A stretch of DNA of 64,000 bases from Micromonospora mirobrigensis (GTDB lineage: Bacteria; Actinomycetota; Actinomycetes; Mycobacteriales; Micromonosporaceae), in the NCBI RefSeq assembly GCF_900091555.1, contig NZ_FMCX01000001.1, forward strand, positions 124,001-188,000, in the 5' to 3' direction. This document shows, piece by piece, positions 45,065-54,139 of the stretch. The position numbers and the translations under genes were made by a program. Each line of letters opens with the position of its first letter. The first letter of the stretch is position 1. The notes under the pieces were generated by a model. That model worked only from the letters and a program-made list of their open reading frames with translations. It did not search any database and was not told the origin of the DNA.

Positions 45065-46680
45065 TCCACCCCCACCAGCAACGGGTAGTGCGGCTGCCCA
45101 CCCTCGTACGCCTGCACCTCGACGAACGGCCAGCGCCGCTGCACGTGCTCGCGTACGGCGTCGGCCAGCCCCTGCGGGGCGTCGGCGCCGCAGAGCAGGG
45201 TCACCAGCTCGCCACCGCCACCCAGCATCCGGTCGAGCAGGGCGGCGCAGGTGTCGACCAGGTCGGCGCCGATCAGGTGCACCTCCCCCTCGACCAGGGC
45301 CAGCACGTCCCCGGGCCGGCACGGGCCGGCCACCGTCAGCGCCTCCTTCGAGGCCTGGCAGACCTCCGCGTACCGGCAGGCGCCGGCGGCCTCGGCCATC
45401 GCGATCACGTCGTCCTCGAACCGGCGCTCCGGGTCGCGGACGGCGAGGGCCGCCAGGGCCTGCACCGGCGAACGGGTGGGCACCACGCTCACCTTCACCC
45501 CGAGCGCGTGCGCCTCACGGGCGGCGGCGTTCGCCACGGCCTGGGTGTTCGGGTCGTTGGGCAGCACCACCACCCGGGCCGCTCCGGTGGCCCGGACCGC
45601 GTCCAGCAGCTCACCGGTGGACGGGTTCGCCGGGACGACGGTCGCGCCCTCCGCGGCGAAGATCTCGGCGATGCCGCTGCCGGGCGCGACCACCACCGCG
45701 CCCCGGCCGTCCGGTCGGGCGCCGGGTGCCGGCCGGGCCGCCAGCTGGTCGGCGAAGCGGGTCACCGAGATCCGGTACGGCCGGCCGGCGACCACCCCCG
45801 CCTCGATCGCCGCGCCCACGTCGTTGACGTGCACGTGCACGTTCCAGGTGCCGCCGTCGGAGGCGCCGTCGCCGACCACCACCAGCGAGTCGCCCAGCTC
45901 GGCCAGCTCGGCCCGCAGCCGGTCCACCGCCGCCGGGCCGGCGTCGAGCAGGAACTGCACCTCGTAGGCGTACGCGTCGGAGCCGGTCTCCCGGACGGCC
46001 GTGGCGGGCGGTCGGACCCGGGGCGGCGCGGGCTCCGGCCGCTCCGGGAGCTCACCCGTGATCACCTCGACCAGCGCGTCCAGCAGCACGCACAGACCCC
46101 GGCCGCCGGCGTCGACCACCCCGGCGCGGGCCAGCGCCGGCAACTGCTCCGGGGTACGCGCCAGCGCGGTCGCGGCGGCCCCGGCCGCCGCCCGGGCGAC
46201 CACACACAGGTCGTCGCTGTCGGTCTGCTCGGCGGCCCGCGCGGCGGCCGCCACCACGCTGAGCAGGGTGCCCTCGACCGGCCGGGCGACCGCCGCGTAG
46301 GCTGCGGTGGTGGCGCCGCCCAGCGCGGCGGCCAACTGGCGGCCCCGCACCGCCGGGGCGACGGCGAGCGCGTCGGCGAAACCGCGCAGGATCTGCGACA
46401 GGATCACCCCGGAGTTGCCCCGGGCGCCGAGCAGCGCGCCCCGGGCCATCAGCCGCAGCGCGTGGCCGTGCGGGGTGCTCCCGCCGTCGGGGAGGGTGTC
46501 CAGGTCCATCGCCAGGGCCTGCTGGGCGGAGTTGAGGGTGAGCACCAGGTTGGTGCCGGTGTCCCCGTCGGGCACCGGATAGACGTTCAGGTCGTCGATC
46601 TCTCCCTGGTGGCGGCGCAACGCGGCCAGCCCGCTCGCGCACCAGCGGCGCACCGCGGCGGCGTCGAGGGTCTCCAGCAC
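45061..46680 (-). CDS. DAK2-domain fatty-acid-kinase-like protein (YloV/FakA family)
   Basis: A 539-residue protein of the DAK2/YloV family, related to FakA, which phosphorylates protein-bound fatty acids. The N-terminal kinase domain has NVYPVPDGDTGTNLVLTLNS, ARGNSGVILSQILRG and VVDAGGRGLCVLL. A middle domain (AYEVQFLLDAGPAAVDRLRA; GTWNVHVHVNDVGAA) and a C-terminal DegV-like domain (VVLPNDPNTQAVANAAA) follow. I start it at GTG 46680 (VLETLDAAAVRRWC), which matches the family better than GTG 46704. It is always beside recG in actinobacteria, usually with rpmB divergent. Confidence 0.9.
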   Translation of the reverse strand: MLETLDAAAVRRWCASGLAALRRHQGEIDDLNVYPVPDGDTGTNLVLTLNSAQQALAMDLDTLPDGGSTPHGHALRLMARGALLGARGNSGVILSQILRGFADALAVAPAVRGRQLAAALGGATTAAYAAVARPVEGTLLSVVAAAARAAEQTDSDDLCVVARAAAGAAATALARTPEQLPALARAGVVDAGGRGLCVLLDALVEVITGELPERPEPAPPRVRPPATAVRETGSDAYAYEVQFLLDAGPAAVDRLRAELAELGDSLVVVGDGASDGGTWNVHVHVNDVGAAIEAGVVAGRPYRISVTRFADQLAARPAPGARPDGRGAVVVAPGSGIAEIFAAEGATVVPANPSTGELLDAVRATGAARVVVLPNDPNTQAVANAAAREAHALGVKVSVVPTRSPVQALAALAVRDPERRFEDDVIAMAEAAGACRYAEVCQASKEALTVAGPCRPGDVLALVEGEVHLIGADLVDTCAALLDRMLGGGGELVTLLCGADAPQGLADAVREHVQRRWPFVEVQAYEGGQPHYPLLVGVE

Positions 46681-46793
46681 GGCGAGAAGCCTACTGGCGC
46701 GCACCGACAGCCGCCGGGGTCGCCCGCAACGGCACCGGCGTGTCACCACCCGGCCGGCGACCGCCGGCCCGTCGGGCGGCCGGCGACCGCCAC

Positions 46794-47726
46794 TCAGCGC
46801 AGCACCCCGGCCAACCCGCGCAGGCCGGCCCGGTGGTCCGGGGCCGTCGGCCGCCACCCCAGCTCCTCCCGGGCCCGGGCGTTGTCGACCCGCATCGAGG
46901 TGCTGAGCATCCGGTGGGCGTACGGGACGACGCGCAGCAGCCCGCCCGGAACCCGGGGCGGCCGGGGCGCGCCGATGACGGCGGCCATCTCGTCCAGCCA
47001 GTCGCCCCAGCGCACCGGCGCCCCGTCCACCACGTTGTACGCCGCACCGGGCCGCCCCCGTTCCAGCGCCGCCACGGTGGCCGCCGCCGCGTCGTCGATC
47101 AGGACCAGGTTGACCAGCCCGCCACCCGAGCGGGGCACCGGGAACCGGCGCCGGCGCAGCATGCCGGCGATCGCCCGGGTGCTCGGGTCGGCGCCGTAGA
47201 ACAGGCCGTAGCGCAGCGCGACACCGGCCAGGTCGGTGGCGCCGCACACCTGCTCCTCGGCGGAGCGCATGGCGGCCAGGTGCCGCCCGGCGGCGCCCGG
47301 TTCCGGCCCGCCGAACGGGTCGTCCTCGGTCAGCGTCCGGTCCCCGTGGTCCCGGTAGCCGTAGCCGAGGACCATCGACTGGACGACGAACCGCTGCGCG
47401 CCGACCGCCCGGGCCACCGCCAGCAGGTTCGCCGTGCCGGTGGTACGCAGGACGTTCGTGGCGGTCATGTCGGCGTGCCGCACCGGCGGTCGGCGCAGCG
47501 CCGTCAGCTCGTGCACCACCGCGTCGGCGCGCAGGTCGTCGACCGCGGCGAGCAGCCGGTCCCGGTCGAGCACGTCGGCGACCACCGGTCGAACGCCGGC
47601 GCCCGCCAGCCGGGCGGCGTTCGCCTCGGTACGGGTGATGCCGACCACCTGGTGGCCGGCGTCGACGAGCCGGCGGACCAGCGGGGTCCCGATCGTGCCG
47701 GAGGCTCCGGCGAGCACTATCCTCAT
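46794..47726 (-). CDS. NAD(P)-dependent epimerase/dehydratase-like protein
   Basis: A 310-residue extended short-chain dehydrogenase. The Rossmann fingerprint is RIVLAGASGTIGTPLVRRLV. Downstream segments (VVQSMVLGYGYRDHGDR; VALRYGLFYGADPSTRA; NVVDGAPVRWGDWLDEMA) match atypical NAD-dependent epimerases. I do not see the canonical YxxxK pair, so it may bind NAD(P) without standard epimerase chemistry. It lies between rpmB and the DAK2 gene, where many relatives have no gene, so it looks like an insertion. ATG 47726 follows GAAGGGA. Confidence 0.82.
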   Translation of the reverse strand: MRIVLAGASGTIGTPLVRRLVDAGHQVVGITRTEANAARLAGAGVRPVVADVLDRDRLLAAVDDLRADAVVHELTALRRPPVRHADMTATNVLRTTGTANLLAVARAVGAQRFVVQSMVLGYGYRDHGDRTLTEDDPFGGPEPGAAGRHLAAMRSAEEQVCGATDLAGVALRYGLFYGADPSTRAIAGMLRRRRFPVPRSGGGLVNLVLIDDAAAATVAALERGRPGAAYNVVDGAPVRWGDWLDEMAAVIGAPRPPRVPGGLLRVVPYAHRMLSTSMRVDNARAREELGWRPTAPDHRAGLRGLAGVLR

Positions 47727-47833
47727 GGTCTGCGTCCCTTCGTACGACCTCGATGCAGGGACGGGGCACCGGTCGCCCAGGTGACCGGACGGGCGCGTGA
47801 CCGCGCCCACAGTGCCGGCCTCCACCAGGCCGG

Positions 47834-47864
47834 TTGGCCGGGCGCAGGGGTCATCGGGTAACCT
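47834..47864 (+). promoter_or_regulatory. Candidate rpmB promoter
   Basis: TTGGCC (47834-47839) and TAACCT (47859-47864), 19 bases apart, lie about 65 bases before the rpmB start. The spacing is slightly long; TGGCCG as -35 gives 18. Confidence 0.4.
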
Positions 47865-47928
47865 GACCAGGTTGCCCGGGCAGCGCCTGCCGGCGACCTC
47901 ATGAACGTATCAATCCCAGGAGTATCCC

Positions 47929-48120
47929 GTGGCTAGCGTGTGCGACGTCTGTGGCAAGGGACCGGGCTTCGGCCACAACGTGTCCCACTCGCACCGGCGG
48001 ACCAACCGCCGCTGGAACCCGAACATCCAGTCGGTGCGTACCCCGGCCGGTGGCGGCAACACCAAGAAGTTGCAGGTCTGCACCTCGTGCATCAAGGCCG
48101 GCAAGGTCACCCGCGCCTGA
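47929..48120 (+). CDS. rpmB: 50S ribosomal protein bL28
   Basis: A 63-residue ribosomal protein beginning [24 protein letters not shown] (5-8) and CTSC near the C-terminus mark the zinc-binding form. The start is GTG 47929, with AGGAG upstream. It is monocistronic and divergent from the epimerase/DAK2/recG genes, and is closed by a perfect 13-bp hairpin. Confidence 0.98.
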   Translation: MASVCDVCGKGPGFGHNVSHSHRRTNRRWNPNIQSVRTPAGGGNTKKLQVCTSCIKAGKVTRA

Positions 48121-48151
48121 CGCGGTAGCGCCACAGCCTGATCATCGTCGC

Positions 48152-48180
48152 AGCCGGCGGGCCCCTCGGGCCCGCCGGCT
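48152..48180. terminator. Terminator after rpmB
   Basis: AGCCGGCGGGCCC and its exact complement with a three-base loop, between rpmB and the convergent acetyltransferase gene. Confidence 0.88.
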
Positions 48181-48228
48181 GTCGTCGTGCCCGCACCCCG
48201 GTCCGCCGGCCCGGGATGCGGGCCGTGG

Positions 48229-48696
48229 TCAGAGGACGCGGCCGTAGGAGAGACAGCCCGGCTCGTCCTTGTAGTAGCCGAAGTTCGGGATCGGCTCGTA
48301 CCCGGCCGAGGTGTAAAGCGCGATCGCCTCGGGCTGCTTGTCACCGGTCTCCAGGATGACCCGCTTGCGGCCGGACTCGCGGGCCGAGCGCTCGACCGCG
48401 GCGAGCAACGCCCGGGCGATGCCCCGGCCGCGGGCCGCCGGCGCGGTGTACATCCGCTTCAGCTCTGCGGCGTCGTCCGAGCCGCCGTGGCTGCGCCAGC
48501 CGCCGCAGGCGACCGGCTCGCCGTCGAGGTAGGCGACCAGGAACTCGCCGTTCGGCGGGGCGAACTCCGCCGGATCGACGGGGGTCTCGTCGCCGGTGCC
48601 GCCGTACCGCTCGCCCAGGTCGGCCAGGGTGGCCCGGATCAGCGCCTGCGACTCGGGCGCGTCGAAGGGGTGGACGCGGATCTTGATCTCGTTCAC
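48229..48696 (-). CDS. GNAT-family N-acetyltransferase
   Basis: A 155-residue acetyl-CoA-dependent acetyltransferase. The acetyl-CoA-binding motif is RMYTAPAARGRGIARALL, with ALYTSAGYEPIPNFGYY as the late motif. The start is GTG 48696 (VNEIKIRVHPFDAPESQALI); the ribosome-binding site is weak. The substrate is unknown. It converges on rpmB. Confidence 0.88.
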   Translation of the reverse strand: MNEIKIRVHPFDAPESQALIRATLADLGERYGGTGDETPVDPAEFAPPNGEFLVAYLDGEPVACGGWRSHGGSDDAAELKRMYTAPAARGRGIARALLAAVERSARESGRKRVILETGDKQPEAIALYTSAGYEPIPNFGYYKDEPGCLSYGRVL

Positions 48697-48821
48697 CGGT
48701 AAAGGGTACGACCGGGGTGACCGCTTACCGACGGTGGTGCCCCGGACGGTGTCCGGCGCCTCGCCGCGCCGGTACGGCGTGGCCCCCGCCGGTGGTGGTC
48801 CGGCGGGGGCCACGGTCGGAG

Positions 48822-49640
48822 TCAGCCGAGCAGGCGGGCGTTGCCCCACCCGTTCCCGGCCGGCTCACCGCGGTAGGTGGCGTTGACCCCACTCCACCGC
48901 CACAGCGATCCGTCCGTCTTGACCTCGACGAAGACGTCGTCGTTCTCGACGGTGGTCGGCCCGGAGACCGAGGCCATCAGCCGGGCGTTCGACCAGCCCC
49001 ACATGACGTGTTCGACGTTGAAGCCGTGGCCGCAGTCGGCCCAGCGCCGCAACTCGTCCCCCTTGACCTCGAGGAACATGGTGCAACCGTCCGAGGTCCT
49101 GCCGATGCCGCTGATGATCCGGGTGTTGCCCCAGCCGTTGCCCTTCAGCGCGCCGACGAACGCGGAGCCGTTCCAGGTCCACTGCCAGAGCGTCCCGTCG
49201 GTCTTGATCTCCATGAAGGTGTCGTTGTCGATGCCGGTGACGAGCCGGGCGTTCGACCAGCCCCACATGACGTGGGAGCGCTGGTAGCCGGAACCGCAGT
49301 CCATCCACTCGACCAGTTCGTCCCCCTTGACCTCGAGGAAGTCCTTGCAGACGCCCTGCCAGAGGCCCAGCGAGGTGATCCGCCGGCTGTTGCCCCAGCC
49401 GTTGCCCTTCAGGGTGCGGTAGAAGCCGGAGCTACTGTCCGACCACTCCCACAGGGCCCCGGCGGTGTCGATCTCCAGGAACGAGCCCCCGTCCAGGTAC
49501 ATGGGGGTGACCTGCCCAGGCCGGACGTCGCCCCGGCCGGTGCCGGATCCGGCCGAGGCCGGCACGGCCCCGGCGCCGATCAGGAGTGTGCTGAGGGCCG
49601 CACAGATGACCGCGCCGAGCCCCCGTCTGCTGATGCGCAT
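48822..49640 (-). CDS. Secreted tachylectin-2-like beta-propeller protein
   Basis: A 272-residue exported protein. A signal peptide (RISRRGLGAVICAALSTLLI, ending VPASAGS) precedes about five repeats of ~45 residues. Each repeat has an F-(L/M/V)-E-(I/V)-(K/D) strand, an LWxW or DELxxW strand and a (GN)GWGN(T/S/A)R turn. Two blades have paired cysteines (CKDFLEVKGDELVEWMDCG; CTMFLEVKGDELRRWADCG). Five such blades suit a tachylectin-2-type lectin fold, which binds sugars such as GlcNAc. The ATG 49640 follows GAGGAGAGG. A DUF5937/ArsR-like regulator is divergently encoded 230 bp away and may control it. Confidence 0.82.
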   Translation of the reverse strand: MRISRRGLGAVICAALSTLLIGAGAVPASAGSGTGRGDVRPGQVTPMYLDGGSFLEIDTAGALWEWSDSSSGFYRTLKGNGWGNSRRITSLGLWQGVCKDFLEVKGDELVEWMDCGSGYQRSHVMWGWSNARLVTGIDNDTFMEIKTDGTLWQWTWNGSAFVGALKGNGWGNTRIISGIGRTSDGCTMFLEVKGDELRRWADCGHGFNVEHVMWGWSNARLMASVSGPTTVENDDVFVEVKTDGSLWRWSGVNATYRGEPAGNGWGNARLLG

Positions 49641-49870
49641 GGTGGTACCTCTCCTCGCTCGACCGTCGGCGGCCACCGGGAAGGGCGCCGCCGTACGGAA
49701 CTCCGACGCCCGGTGCGCCGGGCGACGAGGAGGACGCTAGGGAGGCGGTCGGACACCGGACCAGCGATTCGAACCGGCTCGAAAACCCCCGGGAAAAGTG
49801 ACCGGGGTCGCTCGCGTCCGGTCGGATCCAGGTCACCGCGAAGGGTGCGACACATTTATCATCGTCATTC

Positions 49871-50857
49871 ATGTTCAACGTTGCACTGGATGCGGCCACG
49901 CTGGCCGGCGTACAGATGCACGCCTCGCCGGCCTTCGAGGCGATCGAGTGGCTCCGGTACGCGGCCGTGGACCGTCCCCACCCCAGCGCCGGGCCCACCG
50001 GCCCCCGCGCCGCGGCCGCCCTGCGCCATCCCGACGTGGCGCTCGTCTCCGCGGTCCTGCCCGGTCGCGGCTCGCAGGGCTTCCCGGACCTGTTGACCCC
50101 CGAGTACGACCCCGCCCAGCCGAAGCAGGCGCTGCGCCACCAGTTGGAGGCGCTCGCGGCGACCGACCCGGACGAGGTCGCCCGGCAACTTCAGGAGGTG
50201 TTCGGCGCGACACCACCGCCTCCGCAGGTGCGGGACGCGATCGAGGCCGGCACCTTCGGCGCCCGGGCGGCCAACGGCCTCTGGCGGTTCTGGCGCGCCA
50301 CCCTCGCCGACGACTGGACGGCCCTGGAGACGGTGCTGGAGAACGACATCTCCCGGCGCTGCGAGCTGGCTGGCCGGCGCGGCGTGGGCGCGCTGCTGGA
50401 TTCGATGCACCCCGACGTGCGCTGGGACGACGGGCGGCTGCGGGTCGACCGGCCCGGCTACGTCGACCTGTCGTTCACCGGCGGCCGGTTGGTGCTGGTC
50501 CCGACGGTGCTCGGCTGGCCGCTCTTCTTCAAGCAGTTCGCCCGGCCCCGCGCCGGGGTGCTGATGTACCCCGCCCAGGGCACCCCGTCGCCCGCGGCGC
50601 CCCGGCCGGCGACGCCCGGACTGGTCGGACGCAGTCGGGCGGCGCTGCTGGCCGATCTCGGGACGCCCCGGTCGACCGGCGAGCTGAGTCGCCGGCACAC
50701 CCTGGCGCCGGCGACCGTCTCGTACCACCTGGGGGTGCTGCTGCGGGCCGGCATGGTGACCCGGTTCCGGGACGGCCTGCTGGTCTACTACCGGCGCACC
50801 GGGGCGGGCGAGGCGCTGCTCGGGGCCCGTCCGGACGGGGCGTTCCCGGCCGGCTGA
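49871..50857 (+). CDS. ArsR-type winged-helix regulator with DUF5937-like N-terminus
   Basis: A 328-residue regulator. The N-terminal ~230 residues resemble the DUF5937 domain found with ArsR-type regulators in actinobacteria (DPDEVARQLQEVFG; WFWRATLADDW-like, here LWRFWRATLADDWTALE; GRLVLVPTVLGWPLFF). The C-terminal ~70 residues are a winged helix (RRHTLAPATVSYHLGVLLRA). Ligand and targets are unknown. It is divergent from the secreted propeller gene, an obvious candidate target. Start ATG 49871; only seven bases separate its stop from the convergent thiL stop. Confidence 0.85.
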   Translation: MFNVALDAATLAGVQMHASPAFEAIEWLRYAAVDRPHPSAGPTGPRAAAALRHPDVALVSAVLPGRGSQGFPDLLTPEYDPAQPKQALRHQLEALAATDPDEVARQLQEVFGATPPPPQVRDAIEAGTFGARAANGLWRFWRATLADDWTALETVLENDISRRCELAGRRGVGALLDSMHPDVRWDDGRLRVDRPGYVDLSFTGGRLVLVPTVLGWPLFFKQFARPRAGVLMYPAQGTPSPAAPRPATPGLVGRSRAALLADLGTPRSTGELSRRHTLAPATVSYHLGVLLRAGMVTRFRDGLLVYYRRTGAGEALLGARPDGAFPAG

Positions 50858-50864
50858 GAGCGGT

Positions 50865-51803
50865 TCAGCGGAAGTGGTCCCAGCCGGCCGGGCCGTCCCA
50901 GGCGCGCCCGTCCACGGTGACGCCCTCGCCGTCGGTCACCGCGCCGACCGGTCGCCACCCCGGGGGCAGCTCCGTCCCGGCCGGGAAGGTCGCGGCCAGC
51001 GCGTGGTCGTCGCCACCGGTCAGGATCCAGGTGTACGGGTCGACGCCGAGCGCCTGCGCCGCGTCCCCCATCTGGCGGGGCACCTCGAAGGCGTCCCGCC
51101 GGACGTCGACGGCGACCCCGCTGGCCCGGGCCACGTGCCCGAGGTCGGCGAGGAGCCCGTCCGAGACGTCGATCATCGAGGTCGCCCCGGCGGCGGCGGC
51201 CTCCGGTCCGGCCCGGTACGGCACCTGCGGCCGGCGGTACGCCTCGACCAGCAGCTTCGGTGTCCGGAAACCGCGGGACAGCACGGTGTAGCCGGCCGCC
51301 GCCCAGCCGGTCCGCCCGGAGAGCGCCAGCACGTCCCCGGGGCGGGCGCCGGAGCGCAGCACGGGGGCCCGGCCGGCCAGGTCGCCCAGGGCGGTCACGG
51401 CGACGGTGAGCGTCGGGCTGGCCGACATGTCCCCGCCGACCACGCTCGCCCCGATCGAGGCGGCCTCGGCGCCCAGCCCGTCGGCCAGCTCCTCGGCCCA
51501 GCTGGCGGGCAGGTCGGGCGGCGCGCAGAGGGCGACCAGCAGGGCGGTGGGCGCGGCTCCCATGGCGGCGATGTCGGCGAGGTTCGCCGCCGCCGCCCGG
51601 TGCCCGACGTCCCGCGCGCTGGACCAGTCCCGCCGGAAGTGCCGCCCCTCGACCAGCACGTCCGTGGACGCGGCGACCCGCCCGTCGGGCGCGGTGACCA
51701 GCGCCGCGTCGTCACCGGGCCCGAGCAGGCAGGTCGGCCCGTACGACAGTCGGGCGGTGACCCGCCCGATCAGTCCGAACTCCCCGACACCGGTCACGCT
51801 CAT
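50865..51803 (-). CDS. thiL: Thiamine-monophosphate kinase
   Basis: A 312-residue kinase converting thiamine phosphate to thiamine diphosphate. It has GEFGLIGRVTARL, GPGDDAALV, STDVLVEGRHFRRDW, AANLADIAAMGA, GGDMSASP and MIDVSDGLLADLGHVA, the ordered AIRS-fold motifs, and ILTGGDDHAL near the C-terminus. Start ATG 51803. It is divergent from the RAM-domain gene. Confidence 0.96.
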   Translation of the reverse strand: MSVTGVGEFGLIGRVTARLSYGPTCLLGPGDDAALVTAPDGRVAASTDVLVEGRHFRRDWSSARDVGHRAAAANLADIAAMGAAPTALLVALCAPPDLPASWAEELADGLGAEAASIGASVVGGDMSASPTLTVAVTALGDLAGRAPVLRSGARPGDVLALSGRTGWAAAGYTVLSRGFRTPKLLVEAYRRPQVPYRAGPEAAAAGATSMIDVSDGLLADLGHVARASGVAVDVRRDAFEVPRQMGDAAQALGVDPYTWILTGGDDHALAATFPAGTELPPGWRPVGAVTDGEGVTVDGRAWDGPAGWDHFR

Positions 51804-51925
51804 CCTGCTCCCTCGCCCTGCTCGCTCACCGCTTCTCCGTGACCACCGATCGGGGTCACGCCTGCTCCGTAAGGTAGTTTCACCCTTCGGGCCGCCCTCG
51901 AGCGGCGGCGGACGGAGGTCGAGTC

Positions 51926-52159
51926 GTGGTACAGGCGTACATCCTCATCCAGACCGAGGTCGGGCGCGCGCGTGACGTGGCCGGTCGGATCGCGGACATC
52001 GCCGGCGTGGTCCGCGTCGACGCCGTCACCGGGCCGTACGACGTGGTCGTGCTGACCGAGGCCAACACGGTCGACGAGCTCGGCAAACTCATCGTCAGCA
52101 AGGTGCAGATGGTGCCCGGCATCACCCGCACCCTCACGTGTTCGGTGGTGCGCCTCTAA
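51926..52159 (+). CDS. Stand-alone Lrp/AsnC ligand-binding (RAM) protein
   Basis: A 77-residue protein consisting only of the RAM effector domain of Lrp/AsnC regulators (VQAYILIQTEVGRARDVAGR; VDAVTGPYDVVVLTEA), with no DNA-binding domain. Such proteins are conserved beside thiL in actinobacteria and may assemble with full-length Lrp proteins or sense amino acids. GTG 51926 is the start; the DUF3515 gene begins at the base after its stop. Confidence 0.93.
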   Translation: MVQAYILIQTEVGRARDVAGRIADIAGVVRVDAVTGPYDVVVLTEANTVDELGKLIVSKVQMVPGITRTLTCSVVRL

Positions 52160-52825
52160 GTGGACGAGATCACTTCCTCCCGCGCGGTGGACGACCGGCC
52201 CCGGCCGGACGACGACACCGTGATCGACCTCACGGCGACCCCGGCGGCCGCCCCGGTCGCCGACCGGTCGACCCGCCGGGCGGCGCTGATCGCCACCCTG
52301 GTCGCCGTGCCGGTGACCGCCCTGGTCGGAGCGCTGGTCCTGGCTAGGCTCTCCCCGCCGGAGCCGGCCGCCGCGCCGGCGCCGGCCACCAGCACGGCCC
52401 GCGCCCAGGCGACCGGGCCGGTGGAGATGCCGGCCCCGGCGCTGGCGGCCCGCCAGGGCGTGGTCTGCCGCGCGCTGGTCTCCCAGTTGCCGGACACCGT
52501 CCGCGACCTGGCCCAGCGGCCGGTCACCGCCGGCCCGGAGCAGAACGCCGCGTACGGCGATCCCGCGCTCACGGTGGCCTGTGGCGGTGCGCAGCCGCAG
52601 TTCCCGTCCACCGACGAGGTCTGGCGGGTCAACGGGGTCTGCTGGCACCCGGTGGAGGTCAAGGACGGCCCGACCGCGCTCACCACCGTCGACCGGGAGG
52701 TGCCGGTGACCGTCACCGTGCCGCGCGCCTACGACGGGGCGCTCCAGTGGTCCGCGCCGATCGCCGAGGCGATCGTGGCCTCGGTGCCCTCGGCGAAGGC
52801 GGTCCCCTCCGGCTGCACCGGCTGA
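52160..52825 (+). CDS. DUF3515 membrane protein
   Basis: A 221-residue protein with a cytoplasmic ~45-residue acidic N-terminus, one membrane helix (AALIATLVAVPVTALVGALV), a Pro/Ala spacer and an external domain with cysteines (GVVCRALVSQLPDTVRD; TVACGGAQP; VNGVCWHPVE; PSGCTG). It matches the actinobacterial DUF3515 family, normally next to ddl and thiL; its function is unknown. GTG 52160 directly abuts the RAM gene stop, so the two are coupled. It converges on ddl. Confidence 0.9.
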   Translation: MDEITSSRAVDDRPRPDDDTVIDLTATPAAAPVADRSTRRAALIATLVAVPVTALVGALVLARLSPPEPAAAPAPATSTARAQATGPVEMPAPALAARQGVVCRALVSQLPDTVRDLAQRPVTAGPEQNAAYGDPALTVACGGAQPQFPSTDEVWRVNGVCWHPVEVKDGPTALTTVDREVPVTVTVPRAYDGALQWSAPIAEAIVASVPSAKAVPSGCTG

Positions 52826-52836
52826 CCCGCGCCGGC

Positions 52837-53940
<1,104 letters not shown>

Positions 53941-54139
53941 CTCTTCGCTCGCGACTGCGGCTGGCCGTGCTCGCCCGGGGCGCTCACCCGGTTGACCTTA
54001 CTGTGCGTGGCGAGGGCCGGCTGGTGATACCCGGCGACTACCCGCATGCCCCGCAACCGGTCAGCGGGTTGTATACGTAGCGTAACGACAGGGGCGGTGC
54101 CGGACGGGTCGCGCCGGGGGGCACTACGCTGCTCGTCCT

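Noticed and set aside
49760..49800. tRNA-like T-arm sequence (GATTCGAACC)
   Set aside because: No acceptor stem, anticodon arm or D-arm can be drawn around it.
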